A stretch of DNA of 47,626 bases. Origin: Anaerolineaceae bacterium. GTDB lineage: Bacteria > Chloroflexota > Anaerolineae > Aggregatilineales > Phototrophicaceae. The stretch lies in assembly GCA_020634135.1 (NCBI GenBank), contig JACKCG010000013.1, positions 1 to 47,626 of the forward strand. The letters run 5' to 3'. The translations under genes and the position numbers were made by a program. The notes under the pieces are model-generated. The model was not told where the DNA came from, did not search any database, and was given only the letters and a program-made list of their open reading frames with translations. This document shows, in pieces, positions 1-7,644 of this stretch. How positions within the stretch are numbered: the stretch's first letter is position 1; every line of letters begins with the position of its first letter.

Positions 1-1
1 G

Positions 2-799
2 ATGGCTGAACACGGTCTGACCGGAGGACACCCGATCATCGGCGTGTGTTTTGACGGCACGGGATACGGCACAGACAGTACGATCTGGGGCGGGGAGTTC
101 CTGATTGCGGATTACGCCGGGTTCGAGCGCGCCGCCTATCTCAAGCCGGTGCGTCTGCCCGGTGGTGACGCCGCCACCCGCAAACCCGCCCGCATAGGCC
201 TCAGCTATCTGCTGGCTTCATCGGTCTCGCCGGATGACACGCTGCCACCGCTGGTCGCGCTCTCCGCAGCCGAACAACGTACCGTTAAAATCCAGTCGGA
301 ACGTGGGCTGAACGCGCCGCTGACATCGAGTATGGGGCGGCTCTTTGATGCGGTATCCTCCCTGGTAGGCATCTGCCAGGTGGCGACCTACGAAGGCCAG
401 GCGGCGATTGAGCTGGAAGCGGCGGTTGACCCGACGGAAACGGGCACGTATGCTTTTGGCGTGGATAACCAGCAGATTGACAGCGCGCCGGTTATCCAGG
501 GTGTGGTGGCCGACTGGCAAGCCGGGGCGTCTCCATCCATCATTGCAGCGCGGTTTCATAACAGTGTCGCTGCTATGATCCGCGATGTCTGCCTGGAATT
601 GGAAGCACGCTATGGCCTGCATGAAGTCGCCTTAAGCGGCGGAGTCTTCCAGAATGTGACGCTGCTGGGCAAAACACTGCCATTACTGCAGGCTGCCGGG
701 TTCACCGTGTACACGCACCGGCTCGTCCCACCCAATGACGGCGGGCTGGCGCTCGGTCAGGCTGTGATCGCGGGGTTCAGGGCTGTATCCAGCAAATAG
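2..799 (+). CDS. hypF: HypF carbamoyltransferase, C-terminal part (5' end outside window)
   Basis: HypF uses carbamoyl phosphate and ATP to carbamoylate the C-terminal cysteine of HypE, the first step in making the cyanide ligands of [NiFe]-hydrogenase. The 265 residues present match the Kae1-like C-terminal domain: the FDGTGYG segment followed by IWGGEF near residues 18-33, and ALSGGVFQN near residue 208. Full HypF is about 750-800 aa, so this is roughly the last third. The methionine at base 2 is internal (AEHGLTG follows the usual His-rich stretch), and the reading frame is open to the window edge. hypD follows after 66 bases containing a hairpin. Identification is secure; only the start is missing. 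Confidence 0.93.
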   Translation: MAEHGLTGGHPIIGVCFDGTGYGTDSTIWGGEFLIADYAGFERAAYLKPVRLPGGDAATRKPARIGLSYLLASSVSPDDTLPPLVALSAAEQRTVKIQSERGLNAPLTSSMGRLFDAVSSLVGICQVATYEGQAAIELEAAVDPTETGTYAFGVDNQQIDSAPVIQGVVADWQAGASPSIIAARFHNSVAAMIRDVCLELEARYGLHEVALSGGVFQNVTLLGKTLPLLQAAGFTVYTHRLVPPNDGGLALGQAVIAGFRAVSSK

Positions 800-812
800 C
801 TGCATATCAGAT

Positions 813-841
813 GTAGGGGAGGGTCTGAGGCCCTTCCCTAC
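813..841. repeat. Palindromic hairpin between hypF and hypD
   Basis: GTAGGGGAGGG (813-823) pairs with CCCTTCCCTAC (831-841) through an 11-bp stem with one G-U pair and a 7-base loop. No T-run follows, so it is not a standard intrinsic terminator. The core GGG-TCTGA-GGCCC resembles the hairpin at 45360-45380, which suggests a dispersed palindromic repeat family. Confidence 0.55.
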
Positions 842-865
842 GGAAAAACACAAAGGAATCCGTGT

Positions 866-1984
866 ATGAAACACCTGGATGAATACCGTGATGGCGACAT
901 CACCCGGCGCTTGCTGGCCGAAATCGCCGCGACAGTAACCCGCCCCTGGCACATTATGGAAGTGTGCGGCGGGCAAACCCACTCGATCCTCAAGAGTGGC
1001 CTTGACCAACTGCTGCCGCCGGAAGTCGAACTGATTCACGGGCCGGGCTGTCCGGTATGTGTGACACCACTCGAACTGATTGACAAAGCCGTGAAAATCG
1101 CCGCCATGCCGGACGTGATTTTCACATCTTACGGCGATATGCTGCGCGTCCCCGGCTCGGACAAAGACCTGTTCAGCGTGAAGGCTGCCGGGGGTGATGT
1201 ACGTATGGTCTATTCACCGCTGGATGCGCTCAAGATGGCGCAGGCCAACCCGGATAAAGAGGTCGTGTTCTTCGCTGTCGGCTTCGAGACCACCGCCCCG
1301 GCCAACGCCATGTCGGTCTACCAGGCGAAAGCCCTGGGCGTGAACAACTACTCGGTGCTGGTCTCGCACGTCACCGTGCCGCCGGTCATTTCGGCGCTGC
1401 TGGAAAGCAAGGATGTGCGGGTGGATGGGTTCCTCGCGCCGGGGCACGTCAACGCTGTGATGGGCTATTGGGAATACGAAATCCTGGCGGCGAAATACGG
1501 TGCGCCGATGGTTGTGACCGGTTTCGAGCCGGTTGACCTGGCGAAAGGTATCCTCATGACGGTCAAACAGCTTGAGGAAGGGCGTGGCGAAGTCGAAAAC
1601 GCCTATTCACGCACCGTTACCCGTGTGGGCAATGTGCCCGGGCAAAAGATCATCAACGAGGTATTTCAACTGTGTGACCGCAAGTGGCGCGGTATTGGCA
1701 TGATCCCCATGAGCGGCTACTGCCTGCGCGAAGCATTCCAGGCCTATGACGCCGAACGGCGCTTCCCGGAAGTGCAGACAATCACCACCGAAGAGTCGGC
1801 GCTGTGCATCAGCGGTTTGATCTTGCAGGGGTTGAAGAAGCCACACGAATGTCCGGCCTTTGGCAAAGAATGTACACCACAGTCCCCGCTGGGCGCGACG
1901 ATGGTCTCATCCGAAGGTGCGTGCGCCGCTTATTACCGCTATGGCCGCTTCCAGGCAGCACTAACCGAGGAGCAGAGATCATGA
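866..1984 (+). CDS. hypD: HypD, Fe-S scaffold for Fe(CN)2CO assembly
   Basis: HypD forms a complex with HypC on which the Fe(CN)2CO cofactor of [NiFe]-hydrogenase is built; it is cytoplasmic. The 372-aa length is normal. Visible signatures are CGGQTHS (Cys34) and GPGCPVC (Cys62, Cys65), the redox/cyanide-transfer cysteines. A C-terminal Cys set in GYCLREAF, CISG and CPAFGKEC is consistent with the [4Fe-4S] site. The start is supported by an AAAGGA ribosome binding site. The stop codon overlaps the hypE start as ATGA, so the two are translationally coupled. HypC is not in the window and may lie upstream. Confidence 0.97.
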   Translation: MKHLDEYRDGDITRRLLAEIAATVTRPWHIMEVCGGQTHSILKSGLDQLLPPEVELIHGPGCPVCVTPLELIDKAVKIAAMPDVIFTSYGDMLRVPGSDKDLFSVKAAGGDVRMVYSPLDALKMAQANPDKEVVFFAVGFETTAPANAMSVYQAKALGVNNYSVLVSHVTVPPVISALLESKDVRVDGFLAPGHVNAVMGYWEYEILAAKYGAPMVVTGFEPVDLAKGILMTVKQLEEGRGEVENAYSRTVTRVGNVPGQKIINEVFQLCDRKWRGIGMIPMSGYCLREAFQAYDAERRFPEVQTITTEESALCISGLILQGLKKPHECPAFGKECTPQSPLGATMVSSEGACAAYYRYGRFQAALTEEQRS

Positions 1985-3060
1985 GTGAGTCCCGCGAACC
2001 GTTGAACCTTTCGGGCTGGGTGTGTCCCGCGCCACTCCGCAATTATCCAACGGTGGTGATGGGGCATGGCAGCGGCGGCAAGATGATGGCCGACCTCATC
2101 GCGCATCTGTTCGCCCCGCTGCTTCAGAACGACCTGCTCAATCAGTTTGGCGATTCAACCGTGTTCGACCTGGACGGCGCGGGCAAGCCACCCCGGCTGG
2201 CGGTCAGCACTGACTCATTCGTGATTAGCCCGCTGTTCTTCCCCGGCGGCAATATCGGGGAACTGGCGGTCAACGGCACGGTGAACGATGTCGCTATGAG
2301 CGGCGCGACTCCGCTCTACCTGAGCGCCGGGTTCATCCTGGAAGAAGGGCTGCCGCTGGACGACCTGGGGCGCATTATGACCTCGTTCGGCGCGGCGGCG
2401 GAAACGGCTGACGTCAAGGTCATCGCGGCGGATACCAAAGTCGTGAATCGCGGACATGGCGACGGCCTGTATATCAATACCACCGGATTCGGTGTCATCC
2501 CCGAAGGCGTACACATCGCCGCGAACCGGGCACGCCCCGGCGATGCCATCCTTGTTAGCGGCACGATGGGCGATCACGGCGTGACCATTATGTCCGTGCG
2601 GGAAGGGCTGGGCTTTGAGTCGGAAATCAGCAGCGATACCGCCCCGCTGCATGGGCTGGTCGCGGACATGCTGGCGGTCACCAAAGAGCTTCATGTGCTG
2701 CGAGACGCCACACGCGGCGGTCTTTCTGCCGTGCTGAACGAGTTGGCAACGGCTTCCGGCGTGGGTATCGAGTTCGAGGAAAACCGTGTGCCCGTCAACC
2801 TGGCGGTGCAGGCCGCCTGTGAAATGCTGGGGTTAGACCCGCTGTATGTCGCCAATGAAGGCAAACTCGTCGCTATCCTCCCGGCGGAACACGCCGAGAC
2901 CGTCTTGGCCGCCATGCGGGCGCATCCCCTCGGACGCAACGCAGCGATTATCGGCAAGGTGGTGGATGCGCACCCGCGCATCGTGCTGGCGCGTACCGGT
3001 ATCGGCGGGACTCGCGTGGTAGACCTCCCGGCGGGTGAACTGCTGCCGCGCATCTGCTAA
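1981..3060 (+). CDS. hypE: HypE, carbamoyl dehydratase for hydrogenase cyanide ligand
   Basis: HypE carries the carbamoyl group on its C-terminal cysteine and dehydrates it with ATP to a thiocyanate that donates CN to HypCD. The 359-aa product has the PurM/AIRS fold motifs GHGSGGKMM near residue 28, then DSFVISP and NGTVNDVAM. It ends in PRIC, preserving the essential terminal cysteine. I chose the ATG at 1981 because it overlaps the hypD stop (ATGA) and has GAGGAG about 8 bases upstream; the frame is open further upstream inside hypD. It is the last gene of the hyp run: only 10 bases separate its stop from the convergent aquaporin gene. Confidence 0.97.
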   Translation: MSESREPLNLSGWVCPAPLRNYPTVVMGHGSGGKMMADLIAHLFAPLLQNDLLNQFGDSTVFDLDGAGKPPRLAVSTDSFVISPLFFPGGNIGELAVNGTVNDVAMSGATPLYLSAGFILEEGLPLDDLGRIMTSFGAAAETADVKVIAADTKVVNRGHGDGLYINTTGFGVIPEGVHIAANRARPGDAILVSGTMGDHGVTIMSVREGLGFESEISSDTAPLHGLVADMLAVTKELHVLRDATRGGLSAVLNELATASGVGIEFEENRVPVNLAVQAACEMLGLDPLYVANEGKLVAILPAEHAETVLAAMRAHPLGRNAAIIGKVVDAHPRIVLARTGIGGTRVVDLPAGELLPRIC

Positions 3061-3070
3061 ACACCGGACG

Positions 3071-3766
3071 CTAGTCCGCCGCACCTTCGGCTGGTGCAGG
3101 CTGCGCTGCGGGTTGGCGCAGCCATTGATAGAGGAATCCGCCGATTGCCGCGCCGATGAGTGGGGCGACAATATAAATCCACTGATCGGTACCTACCCCT
3201 GCGACCAGCGCCGGGCCGATTGACCGCGCCGGATTCATGGACGCGCCACTGATCGGCCCGCCCCACAGAGCGTCCAGCGCGACGGTTGCGCCAATGGCGA
3301 TAGCGGCAATTTCGCCGACTGCCCGGGTATCGGTGGCAACCGCAATAATCACGAACATCAGCATGGCAGTGAGCAGAACCTCCAGGCCGAAGGATGCGCC
3401 TACCGAACCGGCAGGCTGTGTCGCGCCCAGCGTAGCAACATCACCGATTACCACACGCAGCGTTAATGCGCCGGATACTGCCCCCAACACCTGGCCGCCC
3501 ACATAAAATGGCACATCGCGCCAGGGGAAATGCCGTGTCAGCGCAAAAGCGACGGTCACGGAGGGGTTGAAGTGTGCGCCGGAGATATGTCCGGTAGCGG
3601 CGATCATCACCATGATGACCAGCCCGAAAGTCAATGCGATGCCCGTATGCCCCAGAGCGCCGGTTTGCGTATTCACCATGATCGCGCCGCAGCCCGCCGT
3701 CACCAGGGCGTAGGTGCCGAACAGTTCCGCGCCTGCCCGCCGTAAGAGACCCTTTTCCATCGCCAT
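3071..3766 (-). CDS. MIP-family aquaporin/aquaglyceroporin of the ars operon (AqpS-like)
   Basis: A 231-aa six-helix channel of the MIP family with two half-helix motifs: NPS at residues 67-69 (HFNPSVT) and NPA at 178-180 followed by Arg181 of the selectivity filter. The first motif has Ser in place of the usual Ala. It is the last gene of a tight minus-strand operon: its ATG is 3 bases after the metallophosphoesterase stop. An alternative ATG at 3760 has better spacing from AAGG. In Sinorhizobium meliloti an aquaglyceroporin, AqpS, replaces ArsB and lets arsenite leave the cell after ArsC reduces arsenate. The same logic fits here because no ArsB/Acr3 is present in this operon. The substrate is inferred from context. 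Confidence 0.9.
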   Translation of the reverse strand: MAMEKGLLRRAGAELFGTYALVTAGCGAIMVNTQTGALGHTGIALTFGLVIMVMIAATGHISGAHFNPSVTVAFALTRHFPWRDVPFYVGGQVLGAVSGALTLRVVIGDVATLGATQPAGSVGASFGLEVLLTAMLMFVIIAVATDTRAVGEIAAIAIGATVALDALWGGPISGASMNPARSIGPALVAGVGTDQWIYIVAPLIGAAIGGFLYQWLRQPAAQPAPAEGAAD

Positions 3767-3769
3767 ACC

Positions 3770-4501
3770 TTAACCGCGCCCATTACGCAGCATCTGCGCG
3801 AATTCATCCGGCATTCCCTCCGCCGCCTCAATGGCCGCCGCTGCCCGTTCGACATCATAAGGCACACGGACAAACTCAACGGTTAGATTTTTATCCTCGG
3901 CGGATAACACGATATAGCAGGCATCGCGGTTGTTATCTTTAGGTTTGCCCACGCTGCCCGCATTGATGATGTGTCGCCCGCTTGGCAGCACCTTATGATA
4001 CGGCAGATGCGTATGCCCGCACACCAGCACGTCAGCGTCTACCCCGTTCATGATACGTTCGAAATAGTCGTCGGGACGATCTTCAAACAGGTACTCGTTG
4101 ACTTTACGCGGGCTACCATGTACCAGCAGCACTTTCAGCCCGTCAAGCTGTACCGGGATGTGCGCCGGGAGACTCCGCAGATAGGCCTTGTTTTCGGCAG
4201 TGGTGTGGGCGTTCGTCCAGGCGATAGACTGTTCGCCGCGCTTCTGATCGGCCTCCAGCTTGTAGGCGCAGCCGCAGTCGGCGCTGTCGTTGCCAACGCC
4301 CTGATCGTAGTTGCCCATCAGGGTTGGGATACCGCGTTCCCGCACCGTCTGAATCACCTCATTGGGAAACGTGCCATAACCCACCAGGTCACCCAGGCAG
4401 TACAGATTCTCCAAGCTGCGTTGTTCCATATCCGCAAAAACCGCTTCAAGTGCCGGGAGATTGCCATGAACATCACCAAAAGTCGTCAAGGATTCGGTCA
4501 A
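3770..4501 (-). CDS. Calcineurin-like metallophosphoesterase in ars operon
   Basis: A 243-aa cytoplasmic protein with the full dinuclear-metal phosphoesterase set: GDVHGN (Asp10, His12), GDLVGYG (Asp38), GNYD (Asn64), LLVHGS and GHTHLP. The usual GNHD motif is GNYD here. A DCGCAYK segment follows, which I associate with a subgroup of bacterial metallophosphoesterases. Its start overlaps the stop of the ArsR-ArsC fusion (ATGA) and the aquaporin follows 3 bases later, so it is an integral member of the operon. The substrate is unknown. A role in arsenate or phosphate-ester housekeeping is only a guess. Confidence 0.88.
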   Translation of the reverse strand: MTESLTTFGDVHGNLPALEAVFADMEQRSLENLYCLGDLVGYGTFPNEVIQTVRERGIPTLMGNYDQGVGNDSADCGCAYKLEADQKRGEQSIAWTNAHTTAENKAYLRSLPAHIPVQLDGLKVLLVHGSPRKVNEYLFEDRPDDYFERIMNGVDADVLVCGHTHLPYHKVLPSGRHIINAGSVGKPKDNNRDACYIVLSAEDKNLTVEFVRVPYDVERAAAAIEAAEGMPDEFAQMLRNGRG

Positions 4502-5244
4502 AGCTGTGCTCCTGTTTTTAGCTCGGTCAGGAAATGGTGGATGCGGGTGCTCAGCCGCTGTGCCGTCTCGGAAAAAGCCTGCCGGCGTTCCGCCGCATCC
4601 TGAATTGCTGCCGGGTCGGGGAATCCCCAGTGGATGTGCTGGCCGTCGCCGGGGAATGTGGGGCAGACTTCCCGCGCCTGGTCACAGACGGTGATTACGG
4701 CGTCGAATGGCTGCCCGGCCAGTTCATCGAAGCCTTTCGAATACTGCGAACGAATGTCAATGCCGAGGGCATCCATCGTGCGAATTGCCTCCGGGTGGAT
4801 CCCGCCTGGCGCGCTCCCGGCACTATGGACCTCAATCTGCCCGTCGCTGAGATCGCGCATCAGGCCTTCGGCCATCTGGCTGCGGGCGCTGTTGTGGGTG
4901 CAGACAAACAACACTTTCGGCCTTGCCCCTAACGCCGCATCCTCTTCACTCCCACCTATCACAGCCGGGTGGATAGCCGCCCCGGCTTCCCGGTACAGTG
5001 TGCCCAGGTAATCCAGGTCGAGGCTGTAATAGGTGTCGCGCCCGTCAGCCTCGCTGCGGCGCACCGTGACCAGATGCCCCTTACGGAGCTGCCTGAGATG
5101 GTATGACACCAGGTTCAGAGGATGTTCTACCAGTGCCACCAGTTCATTGACGCGGTAATCGCCAATCGCCAGCGCCTGGACGATCTGCCAGCGCAGGTCG
5201 TGCGCCAGCAGTTTAAGGATTTCGGGTGGTTTATCCATTTTCAT
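4498..5244 (-). CDS. ArsR repressor fused to ArsC-type arsenate reductase
   Basis: A 248-aa two-domain protein. Residues 1 to about 85 form an ArsR-type winged helix (LKLLAHDLRWQIVQAL, then the recognition helix around LVSYHLRQLRKGHLV and a wing). Residues from about 108 form a low-molecular-weight-phosphatase-like ArsC with the P-loop C115-THNSA-R121 and the additional cysteines 187 and 194, matching the three redox cysteines of thioredoxin-coupled ArsC. I chose the ATG at 5244 because it overlaps the arsC stop (ATGA); a longer frame reaches 5268. No cysteine pair is visible in the helix-turn-helix part, so how this domain senses arsenite is unclear. It probably regulates its own operon. Confidence 0.92.
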   Translation of the reverse strand: MKMDKPPEILKLLAHDLRWQIVQALAIGDYRVNELVALVEHPLNLVSYHLRQLRKGHLVTVRRSEADGRDTYYSLDLDYLGTLYREAGAAIHPAVIGGSEEDAALGARPKVLFVCTHNSARSQMAEGLMRDLSDGQIEVHSAGSAPGGIHPEAIRTMDALGIDIRSQYSKGFDELAGQPFDAVITVCDQAREVCPTFPGDGQHIHWGFPDPAAIQDAAERRQAFSETAQRLSTRIHHFLTELKTGAQL

Positions 5245-5672
5245 GCCGTCTCTAACTCGCCCACCCACGCTTTGATCCTTCCCTCGATCTGATCACGTAC
5301 CTGGCGGAACTGCTTCATGATTTCCTCGTCACTGCCAGTAGCCGCTGCCGGATCATCAAACGGCCAGTGCAGTTTAGTGCCAAGATGCCAGAGGGCAGCC
5401 GGGCAATTCTTATCAGCTTGGGCGCATACGGTAATGACATAACGGAAATGCTTCTGTCCCATATAAGTCTTGACGGAATCCGAGGTGTGATGGCGGATGT
5501 CAAGCCCAACCTCATCCATCACCCGAATTGTATAAGGATTGATCCCTTTCGGCTCAAGCCCCGCGCTGAAAACCTCAAAGCGATCCCCGGCATACTTGCG
5601 AAGAAAGGCTTCTGCTATCTGTGATCGTGCCGAGTTTCCCGTACAAAGAAACAACACATTCGCTTTAGCCAT
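5241..5672 (-). CDS. arsC: Arsenate reductase, thioredoxin-coupled
   Basis: A 143-aa protein of the low-molecular-weight tyrosine phosphatase fold that reduces arsenate to arsenite. The P-loop C10-TGNSA-R16 is intact, and Cys83 and Cys90 (VCAQADKNC) supply the disulfide relay used by Staphylococcus-type, thioredoxin-dependent ArsC. TTGGAG lies 8 bases before the ATG. It is the first gene of the four-gene operon arsC, arsR-arsC, metallophosphoesterase, aquaporin. An ATTG-ATA-CAAT inverted repeat lies just upstream. The operon thus encodes two ArsC catalytic domains in adjacent genes. Confidence 0.94.
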   Translation of the reverse strand: MAKANVLFLCTGNSARSQIAEAFLRKYAGDRFEVFSAGLEPKGINPYTIRVMDEVGLDIRHHTSDSVKTYMGQKHFRYVITVCAQADKNCPAALWHLGTKLHWPFDDPAAATGSDEEIMKQFRQVRDQIEGRIKAWVGELETA

Positions 5673-5691
5673 GTCATATACTCCAACTTAA

Positions 5692-5702
5692 ATTGATACA
5701 AT
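5692..5702. promoter_or_regulatory. Candidate operator upstream of arsC operon
   Basis: ATTG-ATA-CAAT is a short perfect inverted repeat 20 bases upstream of the arsC start, where an ArsR-type repressor would be expected to bind. It differs from the ATTCA-N6-TGAAT element of the neighbouring unit, suggesting a different regulator, perhaps the ArsR-ArsC fusion itself. Confidence 0.35.
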
Positions 5703-5755
5703 CTATTTTGAACTATTTACCTAAGCATACCATGCGTACCCCGCCAGAGTCAAGC

Positions 5756-5784
5756 AAAAAGACCATCGGTCAGGATGGTCTTTT
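5756..5784. terminator. Bidirectional intrinsic terminator after permease gene
   Basis: AAAAAGACCATC and GATGGTCTTTT form a 7-bp GC-containing stem (5761-5767 with 5774-5780) flanked by A-runs and T-runs on opposite sides. It lies 26 bases after the stop of the minus-strand permease gene and separates it from the arsC operon. Confidence 0.8.
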
Positions 5785-5809
5785 CACACTGCCCATAGCG
5801 AAATTTAGA

Positions 5810-6868
5810 CTACACAACCAGGTTAAAAAGATAGCCCGTCACAACAATGCTGGCGGCTACCACGCCGATAAAAATGGCGATCAGGCGTGGTTTCAGCACC
5901 TTCCGCAGGATAATCATCTCCGGCAGGCTCAGCGCAACCACCGACATCATGAATGCCAGCACCGTCCCCAGCGCCGCACCTTTGCCCAGCATGGCGCTCA
6001 CGATAGGAATCACCCCCGCCGCATTGGAATACAGCGGGATACCGAGCAGCACCGCCGCCGGGACTGACCACCAGGTATCCTGCCCCATGATGCCGGTCAG
6101 GGCATCCTCAGGGATGAATCCATGAATGAATGCCCCGATTCCAATTCCGATGATAACAAACAGCCACACCTTGCCGACAATCTCACGGGTCTTTTCGGCG
6201 GCCTCTTCAAACCGTTCTAACCAGGTCGGTTTCTCTTCAACCAGTCCGACTGCCGCTCTGTTCGCCCGAACCTGGAAAACAAACTCCTCGACATAACGCT
6301 CCAGCTTCAACCGCCCCAGGATCATCCCGGCAACAACGCCGATCACGACGCCAGAAACCAGATACATCAGCGCCACCTGCCAGCCAAACAGCCCCAGCAG
6401 CAGCACGAAAGCCACCTCATTCATGATGGGTGACGTGATAAGGAACGAAAACGTGATTCCCAGCGGAATACCGGCCTGGACAAACCCGATGAACAGCGGC
6501 ACCGATGAACACGAACAGAACGGCGTAATCGCGCCGAAGAGCGAGGCCATCACATTACCGACGCCTTCGCCACGTTTTTCCACAACTGCCCGCACCTTTT
6601 CCGTATTGATAAAGGTCTGCGCCAGCGTGATGAGAAAAATCATTCCGGTCAGCAGCAGCAGAATCTTGGGGACATCGTAGATGAAGAAGTTGAGTGACTG
6701 CCCTGCCGCGCTCTCACGGCTCAGTCCGAGCAGCGTGTACGTCAGCCAGTCCGCGACAGCTTGCAGGTTGTTGTAGAGAATCACCCAGACCAGCGCCACC
6801 AGCCCTACCAACAGGAAGGCGCGGCGATCCGAGTTAATCTTCAGAAAATGCTGTGTATTGGTAGCCAT
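5810..6868 (-). CDS. ArsP/DUF318-family permease
   Basis: A 352-aa integral membrane protein with 8-10 predicted helices in two halves, separated by a charged cytosolic loop around residues 190-240. The first half carries TPFCSCSSVP (Cys118, Cys120), the hallmark of this permease family. Some members (ArsP) export trivalent organoarsenicals; others are described as heavy-metal transporters. It has its own upstream element ATTCA-N6-TGAAT and an AGGTG ribosome binding site, and ends at a strong terminator, so it can be transcribed alone. Its neighbours are an ArsR regulator and a small redox-disulfide protein, a combination frequently seen with this family. Substrate is inferred. Confidence 0.88.
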   Translation of the reverse strand: MATNTQHFLKINSDRRAFLLVGLVALVWVILYNNLQAVADWLTYTLLGLSRESAAGQSLNFFIYDVPKILLLLTGMIFLITLAQTFINTEKVRAVVEKRGEGVGNVMASLFGAITPFCSCSSVPLFIGFVQAGIPLGITFSFLITSPIMNEVAFVLLLGLFGWQVALMYLVSGVVIGVVAGMILGRLKLERYVEEFVFQVRANRAAVGLVEEKPTWLERFEEAAEKTREIVGKVWLFVIIGIGIGAFIHGFIPEDALTGIMGQDTWWSVPAAVLLGIPLYSNAAGVIPIVSAMLGKGAALGTVLAFMMSVVALSLPEMIILRKVLKPRLIAIFIGVVAASIVVTGYLFNLVV

Positions 6869-6879
6869 ACTGCACCTGT

Positions 6880-6895
6880 ATTCAGAAACATGAAT
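6880..6895. promoter_or_regulatory. Probable ArsR operator before the permease gene
   Basis: ATTCA-GAAACA-TGAAT is a 5-6-5 inverted repeat 12 bases upstream of the permease start. The same arrangement, including the flanking TATATTCA and the downstream CAGGTG, precedes the arsR gene at 7575-7590. Two matching copies at two starts argue for a shared repressor, most simply the ArsR encoded at 7214-7558. Confidence 0.65.
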
Positions 6896-6913
6896 ATAAA
6901 ATGACGAAGATAA

Positions 6914-6935
6914 AGCCCTGCCAGGTGACAGGGCT
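6914..6935 (-). terminator. Intrinsic terminator after redox-disulfide gene
   Basis: AGCCCTG (6914-6920) pairs perfectly with CAGGGCT (6929-6935). On the minus strand the hairpin is followed by TTTATCTT, and it lies just after the stop of the small thioredoxin-like gene at 6949. It separates the arsR unit from the permease promoter. Confidence 0.7.
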
Positions 6936-6948
6936 GTTTGCTCTGTGG

Positions 6949-7197
6949 TCAGGCTGATTCGCGCTGGTGTGCCCAGGTTACGATCTGGTCGTGTTTGGGG
7001 ATTCTGCCGCTGGATAGCACTTCTTCGTTCATAACCAGCGCCGGGGTACTCATCACACCATAGGCAGCGATATCGGCAAACTCCGTCACTTTGATGAGTT
7101 CATAACCAATGCCCGCTTCGTCCAGAGCAGCGCGTGTTTCGCGTTCCAATCGCTGGCAGTTGGGGCAGCCCGAACCTAATACCTTGACTTGCAACAT
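6949..7197 (-). CDS. Small redox-active disulfide (thioredoxin-like) protein
   Basis: An 82-aa single-domain protein of the small redox-active disulfide protein 2 family. It has a thioredoxin-like fold with the active site GSGCPNC (Cys11, Cys14) and the cis-proline segment MSTPAL. Such proteins usually accompany DUF318-type permeases and are thought to handle metal- or arsenic-related thiol chemistry. I chose the ATG at 7197 because the family starts directly with a beta strand (MLQVKVLGSG), although the frame is open upstream into arsR. It follows arsR by 16 bases, so the two are co-transcribed, and a terminator follows. Confidence 0.85.
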   Translation of the reverse strand: MLQVKVLGSGCPNCQRLERETRAALDEAGIGYELIKVTEFADIAAYGVMSTPALVMNEEVLSSGRIPKHDQIVTWAHQRESA

Positions 7198-7213
7198 GGT
7201 CTTGCTCTCCTGA

Positions 7214-7558
7214 TTATCCAATTTCGGCGATAAGCACCGTCGAACAAGCCGGACAGGTACACCCTTCGAGGATTTCCAACCCACTCGAATCGTGCGCCCC
7301 ATACAGCAAATCGAGAACCTCTGCTGCCTGTTCATCCACAAGGCTGTAGAACACCTGCAAACCATCTTTTCGGGACTCAACCAGCCCGGCATCGCGCAGC
7401 ACCATCAACTGCTGAGAGATATACGCCTGCCGTTTACCCAACAGCCTTTCGATGTGGCAGACACAGGTTTCACCCCGGCGCAGCATATCCAGAATGTGCA
7501 GCCGTACCGGATGACCCATCACTTTGAGCAAGGCAGCATGTTTCGTGTACTTGTTCAC
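7214..7558 (-). CDS. ArsR/SmtB-family metalloregulator
   Basis: A 114-aa winged-helix repressor. The helix alpha-3 motif ETCVCHIE has Cys32 and Cys34, the classic arsenite-binding pair of ArsR; a further cysteine cluster C-T-C-P-A-C at 100-105 sits at the C-terminus. The recognition helix lies around QAYISQQLMVLRDAGLV. I chose the GTG at 7558 over the ATG at 7576: AGGTGA lies 4 bases before the GTG, and the ATG overlaps the operator repeat. The corresponding element before the permease gene has the same spacing to its start. It probably represses its own unit and the permease gene, with release by arsenite or a soft metal. Confidence 0.88.
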   Translation of the reverse strand: MNKYTKHAALLKVMGHPVRLHILDMLRRGETCVCHIERLLGKRQAYISQQLMVLRDAGLVESRKDGLQVFYSLVDEQAAEVLDLLYGAHDSSGLEILEGCTCPACSTVLIAEIG

Positions 7559-7574
7559 GGGATCACCTGAATAC

Positions 7575-7590
7575 ATTCATAAACCTGAAT
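7575..7590. promoter_or_regulatory. Probable ArsR operator before arsR
   Basis: ATTCA-TAAACC-TGAAT is a 5-6-5 inverted repeat directly upstream of the arsR start and almost identical in layout to 6880-6895. A further TGAAT-AC-ATTCA repeat overlaps its downstream end (7568-7579), so the site may bind two dimers. Confidence 0.65.
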
Positions 7591-7644
7591 ATAGCATACT
7601 CAAACTACAATAAAAATGCAAGCACTGCGTATGCCGGTGAAGTG

